From Clostridiales bacterium (GTDB lineage Bacteria > Bacillota > Clostridia > Oscillospirales > Oscillospiraceae): a DNA stretch of 64,000 bases. The notes beneath the pieces are model-generated. The model was not told the origin of the DNA. It did no database searches and saw only the letters and a list, made by a program, of their open reading frames with translations. A program made the position numbers and the translations under genes. The stretch spans positions 1 to 64,000 of the forward strand of contig JAJUJI010000001.1 in assembly GCA_029265405.1 (NCBI GenBank), given 5' to 3'. Shown here one piece after another: positions 51,039 through 57,365 of this stretch; the stretch's first letter is position 1, and each line of letters starts with the position of its first letter.

Positions 51039-51449
51039 CTACGCCGGCCCCATCTCGGCCAGACGGGCGCGCAGCTCTTTTATTTTGCTTTCAATCAGCG
51101 CTATCGTGCGCCGGAGCTCGTCTTCGCCTTTTCCAGTGGGATCCTCCAGACCCCAATCCTCGCGCATTTTGCAGGGCAGATACGGACATTCCACGTTGCA
51201 GCCCATAGTCACCGCCACGTCTATCGGCGGCAGCTCCTTAATCAGCTTCGGACGCTGGCTAAGCTCCATGTCCAGTCCGTAAAGCTCCTTCATAAGCCGG
51301 ACGGCGCCGGGCTCTATGCGCTCCTTCAGCTCGGTTCCGGCTGAAAAGCTTTCAAAGACATCTGAGGCAAGGAGCTTGCCCAGCGCCTCGGCAATCTGGC
51401 TCCGGCAGGAGTTGTGCACGCAGATGAAGGCCACCTTCGGTTTATCCAT
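51039..51449 (-). CDS. arsC: arsenate reductase, thioredoxin-coupled (LMW-PTP fold)
   Basis: A 136-residue ArsC of the low-molecular-weight phosphatase fold. The nucleophile loop CVHNSCR (C10-R16, CX5R) binds arsenate. The downstream relay cysteines lie in GCNVECPYLPC (about 84-93), where the thioredoxin-coupled enzymes form the shuttle disulfide. It reduces arsenate to arsenite for export by Acr3, with which it overlaps by 8 bases. The thioredoxins encoded upstream in the same operon are natural electron donors. Last gene of the operon. Confidence 0.93.
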   Translation of the reverse strand: MDKPKVAFICVHNSCRSQIAEALGKLLASDVFESFSAGTELKERIEPGAVRLMKELYGLDMELSQRPKLIKELPPIDVAVTMGCNVECPYLPCKMREDWGLEDPTGKGEDELRRTIALIESKIKELRARLAEMGPA

Positions 51450-52491
51450 CTCTGAACCATCCCTTCGTATTGTTTGCGATCCTGACAAGGATAAGCATTA
51501 TCGGCACCTCGGTCAGCACCCCGACTATGGTCGCCAGCGCCGCCGGCGACTTGGTTCCGAAAAGCGATATCGCCACCGCGACGGCCAGCTCGAAGAAGTT
51601 GGAAGCGCCTATCATGCCGGCGGGGGCGGCTATACTGTGAGGAAGCCTCAGGGCCCTGCTCGCCAGGTACGCTATGAAAAATATCAGAAAGGTTTGAATG
51701 GTCAGCGGAATCGCAATAAGGACGATGTGCAGGGGATTTTCTATTATAACCCGCCCCTGGAAGGAGAAAATGATCACCAAGGTCAGCAGCAGGCCCGCAA
51801 TTGTCGCGTTGCCGAACTTCGGTATAAATGTTTTTTCAAAGTATTCCAGCCCGTGCTTTTTTACAACCGCGCTTCTTGTGAGCACCCCTCCGGCCAGGGG
51901 GATGACAACAAACAGCGCCACCGACAGCAGCAGCGTATCCCACGGTATGGAGACTCCGCCGACGCCGAGCAAAAAAGCCACGATGGGCGTAAAAGCCACA
52001 AGGATTATCAGGTCGTTGGTGGCCACCTGTACAACCGTATAGGCCGGGTTTCCGTTGGTCAGATGGCTCCACACGAAAACCATGGCGGTGCAGGGGGCGG
52101 CGCCAAGCAATATCGCTCCGGCAAGGTAGTCCTTTGCCAATCCGGCGGGAATCCAGGCCTTGAAAATCACATTGAAAAATAGCCAGGCTATGCCGAACAT
52201 CGTAAAAGGCTTAATCAGCCAGTTGGCTACCCATGTAACAAAAAGCCCCTTGGGATTTTTCCCTACGTTCTTCACGCTCTGAAAATCCACCTTCAGCATC
52301 ATGGGGTATATCATTAGCCAGATAAGTATCGCTATCGGTATGGAAACGTTGGCGTATTCAAAGCGTCCCAGAAAGCTGGGCACGCCCGGCAAATACCTGC
52401 CTATCAATATTCCCGCCGCCATGCACAGGATGACCCATACCGTAAGATATTTCTCAAAAAAACCTATTCCGTTTTTTTTACCCTTTTCCAT
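51442..52491 (-). CDS. acr3: ACR3-family arsenite efflux transporter
   Basis: A 349-residue polytopic membrane protein with about ten helices. The conserved transport cysteine region LLGAAPCTAMVFVWSHLTNGN (mid-protein, about 140-160) and NDLIILVAFTPIVAFLLG are Acr3 hallmarks. It expels arsenite from the cytosol. The ATG at 52491 has GGAGTG upstream. A 113-base gap with a long hairpin separates it from the upstream thioredoxin gene. Confidence 0.95.
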   Translation of the reverse strand: MEKGKKNGIGFFEKYLTVWVILCMAAGILIGRYLPGVPSFLGRFEYANVSIPIAILIWLMIYPMMLKVDFQSVKNVGKNPKGLFVTWVANWLIKPFTMFGIAWLFFNVIFKAWIPAGLAKDYLAGAILLGAAPCTAMVFVWSHLTNGNPAYTVVQVATNDLIILVAFTPIVAFLLGVGGVSIPWDTLLLSVALFVVIPLAGGVLTRSAVVKKHGLEYFEKTFIPKFGNATIAGLLLTLVIIFSFQGRVIIENPLHIVLIAIPLTIQTFLIFFIAYLASRALRLPHSIAAPAGMIGASNFFELAVAVAISLFGTKSPAALATIVGVLTEVPIMLILVRIANNTKGWFRDG

Positions 52492-52552
52492 TGCACGCAC
52501 TCCGTTTATCAAACAAATTTGGCACGCCAAAGCTTAAGCTTCCCATACTTGG

Positions 52553-52595
52553 CAAGGAGTCCCGGCGCATAACGCGGCCGCGCCGGGTCTCCTTG
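52553..52595 (-). repeat. long hairpin between the second thioredoxin gene and acr3
   Basis: CAAGGAG-T-CCCGGCGC (52553-52568) pairs with GCGCCGGG-T-CTCCTTG (52580-52595) with a single internal mismatch and an 11-base loop. No T-tract follows leftward. It sits between two genes of one operon, so an RNA-processing or expression-balancing role is plausible. Confidence 0.75.
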
Positions 52596-52604
52596 TCTCC
52601 AGAT

Positions 52605-52952
52605 TTATCTGACTTTTTGCAAAATTTTGACAACTTCCTCTGTTTTGAGTACCTTGCCGTAGGAAACCACCTTGCCGTCTACGACAAGAGCGGGCGTTGT
52701 CATAACTCCGTAGGCGGCTATCTGCGCAAAATCCGTGACATGGTCGATGCTGTCGTCCATGCCGAGCTGCCTAAGCGCGGCTTTAGCGGCTTCTTCAAGC
52801 TGGTTGCACTTGGCGCAGCCGCTGCCGAGGATCTTTACCGACGCGCCGCCGGCCTTAGCCTTTTCCGCCTCGGCCATGCTCTCTGCGTCGCAAGAGCCGC
52901 AGCAGCAAGCCTCCTTGCTCTCATTTTTATTCTTTTTCCCGAATAAAGCCAT
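52605..52952 (-). CDS. small thioredoxin-like redox-active disulfide protein
   Basis: A 115-residue cytosolic protein. A cysteine-rich N-terminus (C16, C17, C18, C21 in EACCCGSCDAES) precedes a thioredoxin-like fold with active site GCAKC (C46-x2-C49) and the cis-proline TTPALVVDGKVV. It belongs to the redox-active disulfide protein 2 family often found in arsenic and CcdA operons. It could reduce ArsC or feed electrons to CcdA. The N-terminal cysteine cluster might also bind arsenite (inference). Confidence 0.85.
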   Translation of the reverse strand: MALFGKKNKNESKEACCCGSCDAESMAEAEKAKAGGASVKILGSGCAKCNQLEEAAKAALRQLGMDDSIDHVTDFAQIAAYGVMTTPALVVDGKVVSYGKVLKTEEVVKILQKVR

Positions 52953-52970
52953 AATCCTGTCCTTCCTTTC

Positions 52971-53660
52971 TTAAAATCCTTGATACAGCATATAAAAGCC
53001 CAGCAGCAGTATGAGCGCTCCCAATACTATCTTTATTATGCCGCTTGCCCTGCCGTACTTTTCGCTCGACGACAGCTTTTGCGCAAATCCGACGGAGGTT
53101 CCGGCTGCAACGGCAAGCAGCCCGTGGCCCAGCGAATAAAGCAGCAGCAGAAGCGCGCCCCACAGAACGCTTCCCCTGCCGGCGACCATGGCAAGCAGCG
53201 CAATCAGAACCGGCGTCGAGCAGGGCGAGGAGAAGACCCCTCCCAGTACGCCCGCTATAAAGGCTCCTATATATCCCCTTTTTTTGTTCCTGGAAACAAG
53301 GTAGCTGGAGGGTATTATTTCAAGCACGCCCCAGGTTTGCAGGGCCATCAGCACCATCAACCCCCCCAGCGCTATATACCACCAGGAGGCCGCTCCGCCT
53401 ATCAGCCTGCCAACTAGAGAGGCGGCCAAGCCCAGAGCGGTATAGGTGGCGGCGGCTCCCAGCGCAAAAACGACCGACAGCCGGAAGGCGGTTTTGGTTT
53501 CATAACGGCCAGCTCCTCCTACACAGGCAATTACCAGAGGTATGCCGGAAAGCGAGCAGGGGGTAAAGGAGGTCAAAATCCCGGCCGCCAGCGCCAGCAG
53601 CGGAGCAAGCCAGGCGCTGCTTTTTATCAGTTCCGATAGCCTCTCCAACAGTGCGTTCAC
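52971..53660 (-). CDS. ccdA: CcdA/DsbD-type transmembrane thiol electron carrier
   Basis: A 229-residue six-helix membrane protein. The two family cysteines are present: C35 in TSFTPCSLSG and C147 in FSSPCSTPV, each after a proline. CcdA passes reducing equivalents from a cytosolic thioredoxin to an extracytoplasmic thiol protein. Here both partners are encoded next to it. GTG start in a GTGA overlap with the upstream membrane-anchored thioredoxin gene. Confidence 0.92.
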   Translation of the reverse strand: MNALLERLSELIKSSAWLAPLLALAAGILTSFTPCSLSGIPLVIACVGGAGRYETKTAFRLSVVFALGAAATYTALGLAASLVGRLIGGAASWWYIALGGLMVLMALQTWGVLEIIPSSYLVSRNKKRGYIGAFIAGVLGGVFSSPCSTPVLIALLAMVAGRGSVLWGALLLLLYSLGHGLLAVAAGTSVGFAQKLSSSEKYGRASGIIKIVLGALILLLGFYMLYQGF

Positions 53661-54157
53661 TCGGCAACCCCCATGTCGGCCAAAATAGCGTCCATCTGGG
53701 AGTCCGTCAGGGCGCCCTGGTGCATTGTGAAGAGATGTTCTCCGGTAGTTTTGCTGCCGTACCTTATAAACTCAATGCCAAGCTCCTTACTAAATTCTTC
53801 GCTTGGAGAATAAGGAGTCCCGTCGGCATTTATGAAAAGCTGCGTCGGTATAAGCTGCAGCGGAAAGCCTTCGGCCGCCTCGGGATGCTTCCATACGTCA
53901 ACGAACCTGATTATAGCCTTTCCCTTCGTTTCCTTGTAGGCTCTTTCAAGCACAGGAGCCATTTTTTTGCACGGAACGCAGGAATCGGAGCCGAAGTCTA
54001 TTACTATCGGCAGGCCGCTGGCTTTCAGCTTCTCCAGATCGACGGACTCAGCTTCAAGCCCAGATCCGCCGCCGTTGTTCTTGATGGCCCATATCCCAAT
54101 GCCGGCTATGGCGACGCACAACAAGATAAATATTTTTAATAATCCCTTATTGCTCAT
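53657..54157 (-). CDS. membrane-anchored extracytoplasmic thioredoxin
   Basis: A 166-residue protein with an N-terminal membrane anchor (about 5-24) and a thioredoxin domain with active site GSDSCVPCKKM (C60-x2-C63) and cis-proline IPTQLF. It lies outside the membrane by topology and would receive electrons from CcdA. The start overlaps the ferredoxin-fusion gene by 4 bases (ATGA). Confidence 0.88.
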   Translation of the reverse strand: MSNKGLLKIFILLCVAIAGIGIWAIKNNGGGSGLEAESVDLEKLKASGLPIVIDFGSDSCVPCKKMAPVLERAYKETKGKAIIRFVDVWKHPEAAEGFPLQLIPTQLFINADGTPYSPSEEFSKELGIEFIRYGSKTTGEHLFTMHQGALTDSQMDAILADMGVAE

Positions 54158-54936
54158 CCGCAGCAGCTTCCCTCTCCGCAGCGGCCCGGCTTAGCGTTTT
54201 GGCCTTCAAAAAACCGTTTCAAATTATCCGGCAGGACAAAGCCGCATGCGCAAACCTCTTCCTTATCGCCGAAAACGGCCCGCAGCAGCCCCTCCGCAAG
54301 AAGCTCCTTCGGCGGCGACTCATAGCTTTCGCCCTCATGCTCAAACACGCGGCAATTCACCTCGGCTCCGCTTATTTCGCTGCAGCAGCCGCATGTGCTC
54401 TCCCTCACCTGACCGCAAATGTCGCGGCCGTTGACCCGAACGGTCGGGGAGGAGAATAACCTGTACTTTTCCGCAAGCTCAGGAGAGTCTATTTTAATCT
54501 TTTTGTATTCAACCTCAAAGCCGGCCATTTCAAGCGCCGGAGAGACGACCGACATAACCTCGTCAAGCGCGGCGGCGGTTTCGATACAGCGCTGGCAGGC
54601 TTCCAAATCAAGATAAAGATATTCCACAAGAGCCCGTTTTGACGGCGGTTTGTCTTCTCCGCAGTCGGCTCCGCAGCCGCAGGAGCAGACGGCATCCGCC
54701 GCTTCAGGCCTTCCGTTGGGCGGCGTCCAGCCCGTGTCCTCTCCCACATAGGTTATCGCTCCCACGGGACAGCGGTTCCCGCAGCCGTGGCAGTGGTCCA
54801 CGCACTTTTCTGGCTTGATTACCACCGGGGTCGGGGCCTTGGCGGTATCGTACACCCCGTGCGGGCACTTGGCGACGCAAGTTCCGCATTCCACGCAAAT
54901 TGAATAGTCTACAACCGGATACCAGGTTTTTGCCAT
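54154..54936 (-). CDS. 2[4Fe-4S] ferredoxin fused to a DUF2703 domain
   Basis: A 260-residue fusion. The ferredoxin part has two cluster motifs: C14-x2-C17-x2-C20-x3-C24-P and C45-x3-C49-x2-C52-x3-C56-P. A cysteine-rich bridge (CSCGCGADCG, about 84-93) leads to the DUF2703 domain: LDLEACQRCIETAAAL with CxxC, SSPTVRVNGRDIC and a later STCGCCSE, a thioredoxin-like arrangement. The tail ends GRCGEGSCCG. It may carry electrons from ferredoxin to thiols or metalloid substrates; the function is not known for this family. Located between the permease and thioredoxin genes. Confidence 0.85.
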   Translation of the reverse strand: MAKTWYPVVDYSICVECGTCVAKCPHGVYDTAKAPTPVVIKPEKCVDHCHGCGNRCPVGAITYVGEDTGWTPPNGRPEAADAVCSCGCGADCGEDKPPSKRALVEYLYLDLEACQRCIETAAALDEVMSVVSPALEMAGFEVEYKKIKIDSPELAEKYRLFSSPTVRVNGRDICGQVRESTCGCCSEISGAEVNCRVFEHEGESYESPPKELLAEGLLRAVFGDKEEVCACGFVLPDNLKRFFEGQNAKPGRCGEGSCCG

Positions 54937-54948
54937 GTCAATATCCTC

Positions 54949-55953
54949 CTATATTATCAAAGGCTGAATCGCGTTAAACAGATAGCCTATGGCTATTATT
55001 CCTATTGCGCATATGGCTACGAACAGGGCCAGCAGCTTGGGTTTTATAGCCTTTCGCAGCATTATCATGGACGGCAGCGACAGCGTCGTAACGGCCATCA
55101 TGAAGGATAGTATTACGCCGAGCTGCGCACCCTTGTACCACAGGGCCTCCGCAACGGGGATCGTACCGAATATATCGGCGTACATGGGAATCCCTACTAC
55201 TGTGGCTATAATCACGCCGAAAGGATTCCTCTCGCCCAGAGCCTTCATTACCCAGTCCTTCGGTATCGCGTTGTGGATAACGGCCCCTATGCCCACGCCT
55301 ATGAGAATATACGGAAACACCTTTTTAAATGTCGTCCTCATCTGCTCGTAAGCATAAGCAAGCCTGTCTCTTACCGCCAGTTCCGGCGCATCAATATCTG
55401 CCCCGGCGGCATTCAGTATAAAGCTTTCCACATATCTTCCCATGCGCAGCTTTTCAATCAGCGTCCCTCCTATTACGGCAATTATAAGCCCCACCGCGAC
55501 GTAAATCAGGGCAACCTTAGCGCCGAATATGCTCATCAGAAGTATAAGGGAGCCAAGGTCAACCATAGGCGACGAGATCAAAAATGAAAAGGTGACTCCC
55601 ACAGGCAGGCCGGCCGACGTAAAGCCTATAAACAGAGGTATCGACGAGCAGGAGCAAAAGGGCGTCACCGTGCCCAGCAGCGCCGCGACGCAATTGGCTC
55701 CGAGGCCGTGAAAGCGGCCCAGTATTTTTTTGCTGCGTTCCGGAGGAAAGTAGCTCTGGATATATGAAATGATAAAGATTAAAAAGCACAGCAGTATAGT
55801 TATTTTTATTACGTCGTAAACAAAAAAGTGTACGCCCCCCCAAATTCTTGTCGTTACGTCAAGCCCCAAGGCGCCCAGAGCTGCGCCGATCAGCTCGCTC
55901 AGCCACTTCATTCCCAATATTTGATATTGTATAAAATCCCATACTATTGACAC
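54949..55953 (-). CDS. UPF0718/ArsP-like permease
   Basis: A 334-residue membrane protein with about eight helices, of the DUF318/UPF0718 permease family that includes ArsP, the exporter of trivalent organoarsenicals. The conserved TPFCSCSSIPLFIGF (about 90-104) and SFLISSPMVDLGSLILL follow. GTG at 55953 is the likely start (AAAGGA about 10 bases upstream), overlapping the arsR stop by 10 bases. The substrate is inferred from the arsR/acr3 context. Confidence 0.85.
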   Translation of the reverse strand: MSIVWDFIQYQILGMKWLSELIGAALGALGLDVTTRIWGGVHFFVYDVIKITILLCFLIFIISYIQSYFPPERSKKILGRFHGLGANCVAALLGTVTPFCSCSSIPLFIGFTSAGLPVGVTFSFLISSPMVDLGSLILLMSIFGAKVALIYVAVGLIIAVIGGTLIEKLRMGRYVESFILNAAGADIDAPELAVRDRLAYAYEQMRTTFKKVFPYILIGVGIGAVIHNAIPKDWVMKALGERNPFGVIIATVVGIPMYADIFGTIPVAEALWYKGAQLGVILSFMMAVTTLSLPSMIMLRKAIKPKLLALFVAICAIGIIAIGYLFNAIQPLII

Positions 55954-56240
55954 AAGCCTACGTCCTTTCCGCAGCATTCAAGACCGCTTATAAAATTAAT
56001 AAACGCAGCCAGAGTATCGCAATTGAGGGTATAGTGATTCCACTTGCCCTCCTTGCGCACTTCAACAAGGCCGCACTCGCATAGTATCCGCATGTGGTGC
56101 GACAGCGTCGGCTGCGTAATGACAAATTTCTCCAGCAGCTTGCAGGCGCATTTTTCGCCTTCGGAAAGCATTTGAACGATTTGCAGCCTGTTGGAGTCGC
56201 CCATCGCCCGGCATATAAGGGCGACATCAATCGAATTCAT
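55944..56240 (-). CDS. arsR: ArsR-family metalloregulatory repressor
   Basis: A 98-residue winged-helix repressor. Cysteines C31 and C33 in EKCACKLL occupy the alpha-3 arsenite site of classic ArsR; a second possible site is formed by C89, C90 and C97 in the tail (ECCGKDVGLC). The recognition helix segment is ITQPTLSHHMRIL. It should repress the operon until arsenite or a related thiophile binds. First gene of the operon; the operator candidates are at 56257-56315. Confidence 0.93.
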   Translation of the reverse strand: MNSIDVALICRAMGDSNRLQIVQMLSEGEKCACKLLEKFVITQPTLSHHMRILCECGLVEVRKEGKWNHYTLNCDTLAAFINFISGLECCGKDVGLCQ

Positions 56241-56256
56241 TTAAACACTCCCCGCA

Positions 56257-56315
56257 ACATATAGATTATTGTCTATGTGTAAACTATAACGGACGAATAG
56301 ATAATTGTCAATATG
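56257..56315. promoter_or_regulatory. tandem ArsR operator candidates
   Basis: Two direct copies, ATAGATTATTGTCTATGTG (56261-56279) and ATAGATAATTGTCAATATG (56297-56315), match at 16 of 19 positions and are 36 bp apart. The first also forms an inverted repeat ACATATAGA / TCTATGTGT (56257-56265 / 56272-56280). One copy covers the -35, the other the transcript start of the ars promoter. Confidence 0.7.
56283..56311 (-). promoter_or_regulatory. promoter of the arsenic operon
   Basis: Minus strand perfect TTGACA (56311-56306), 17-bp spacer, TATAGT (56288-56283). It is flanked and overlapped by the operator candidates. Confidence 0.85.
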
Positions 56316-56334
56316 TCATTTTGAGAGTTTTATG

Positions 56335-56363
56335 TTGCGGCTGCCGTTTGGTTTTGTTAAAAT
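56335..56363 (+). promoter_or_regulatory. promoter of the moaD-thiF-aor operon
   Basis: TTGCGG (56335-56340), 17-bp spacer, TAAAAT (56358-56363) with TGT before it. Its -35 is 23 bp from the ars -35 on the other strand, so ArsR binding might touch it. Confidence 0.6.
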
Positions 56364-56404
56364 AGACTAGTATAGTATTTGTTGATGGGATGGTTTATAA
56401 CAGC

Positions 56405-56653
56405 ATGAATATTACTGTCAAATACGGTGTGAGCGAGCTTATCAGGGGCCTGCGCGACGGGGACTGCGAGCTTCCGGACGGCTCCACGGTCGGGGAACTG
56501 ATAGAAAAATCCGCCTCCGACAGCGGAACGGAGCTGAGCGAGAGCGTGAAAAACAGCATCGTATTCCTTGTAAACGGCAAACCGGCGAAATGGGAAACCG
56601 TTTTGAGCGAGGGCGACAGCGTCCGGGTGCTGTACAAGATCATAGGCGGCTGA
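56405..56653 (+). CDS. MoaD/ThiS-like sulphur-carrier protein
   Basis: An 82-residue ubiquitin-fold protein ending in the diagnostic GG (YKIIGG), the site adenylated and thiocarboxylated by an E1-like enzyme. NITVKYGVSE start, DGSTVGELIEK near 24 and VFLVNGKPAKWETVLSEGD near 53 fit the MoaD family. Two in-frame ATGs exist (56390, 56405); the second gives the usual N-terminus. With the ThiF-like protein 3 bases downstream and an aldehyde oxidoreductase gene next, it probably supplies sulphur for the tungsten/molybdenum pterin. Confidence 0.85.
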   Translation: MNITVKYGVSELIRGLRDGDCELPDGSTVGELIEKSASDSGTELSESVKNSIVFLVNGKPAKWETVLSEGDSVRVLYKIIGG

Positions 56654-56656
56654 GCG

Positions 56657-57331
56657 ATGGATGCGCGCTATGAAAGAAACCACCCGGCCATAAGCCGCAG
56701 GGAGCAGGAAATTTTAGCCTCCAGCCGCGTCCTGGTCGCGGGCTGCGGAGGCTTAGGCTGCTATATTTTGGAATATCTCGGCCGCGTAGGAGTCGGCCAT
56801 CTTACTGCGGCCGACGGCGACGTTTTTACGGAATCAAACCTTAACCGGCAGCTTTATTCCAGCTCCGAAACTCTGGGGAAGCCGAAGCCTCTTGCCGCAG
56901 CCGAGCGGATGAAGCTGGTCAATCCGCTGGTGGCGGTACAGCCCGTCTGCGAATATATAACCGAGGCCAGCGCGGAAAGGCTGATTAGCGGGCACGATGT
57001 CGTCGTAGACGCTTTGGACAGCGGTTCGGCGCGCCTGATTCTGGCCGGGGCTGCGGGCGCCAGCGGCATCCCGGTCGTCAGCGGCGCCATATCCGGCTGG
57101 CGGGGCCGCGTATTCGTCCTTATGCCCGGGGAGAGCGCCGAGGCCCTGTGGGACGGCGGCGCGGGCCCCTCTGCCGGCAATCTTTGCTTTGCCGCTTCCG
57201 CCGCCGCGTCGGTTCAGGCCGCCGAAACGGTCAAGCTGCTGCTGAACAGGGGCGGCGTTTTGTCGGGGAGGATGCTGGAATTTGACCTGCTCAGCGGGCT
57301 CTGGGAAGAGCTTCCTCTCATACTGCAATAG
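56657..57331 (+). CDS. compact ThiF/MoeB/HesA E1-like adenylyltransferase
   Basis: A 224-residue E1-like enzyme. Nucleotide loop AGCGGLGCYI (28-37), DGDVFTESNLNRQ (53-65, with the conserved Asn and Arg/Gln) and the lysine in GKPKPL are intact; DVVVDALDS is near 114. The CxxC zinc pairs of MoeB/ThiF are missing and only four cysteines exist (30, 35, 98, 177), so it is shorter than canonical members (~245-270). It should activate the preceding MoaD-like protein. Confidence 0.88.
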   Translation: MDARYERNHPAISRREQEILASSRVLVAGCGGLGCYILEYLGRVGVGHLTAADGDVFTESNLNRQLYSSSETLGKPKPLAAAERMKLVNPLVAVQPVCEYITEASAERLISGHDVVVDALDSGSARLILAGAAGASGIPVVSGAISGWRGRVFVLMPGESAEALWDGGAGPSAGNLCFAASAAASVQAAETVKLLLNRGGVLSGRMLEFDLLSGLWEELPLILQ

Positions 57332-57365
57332 TGCAATCACATTACAACAACGAAAGGATGCTGCT

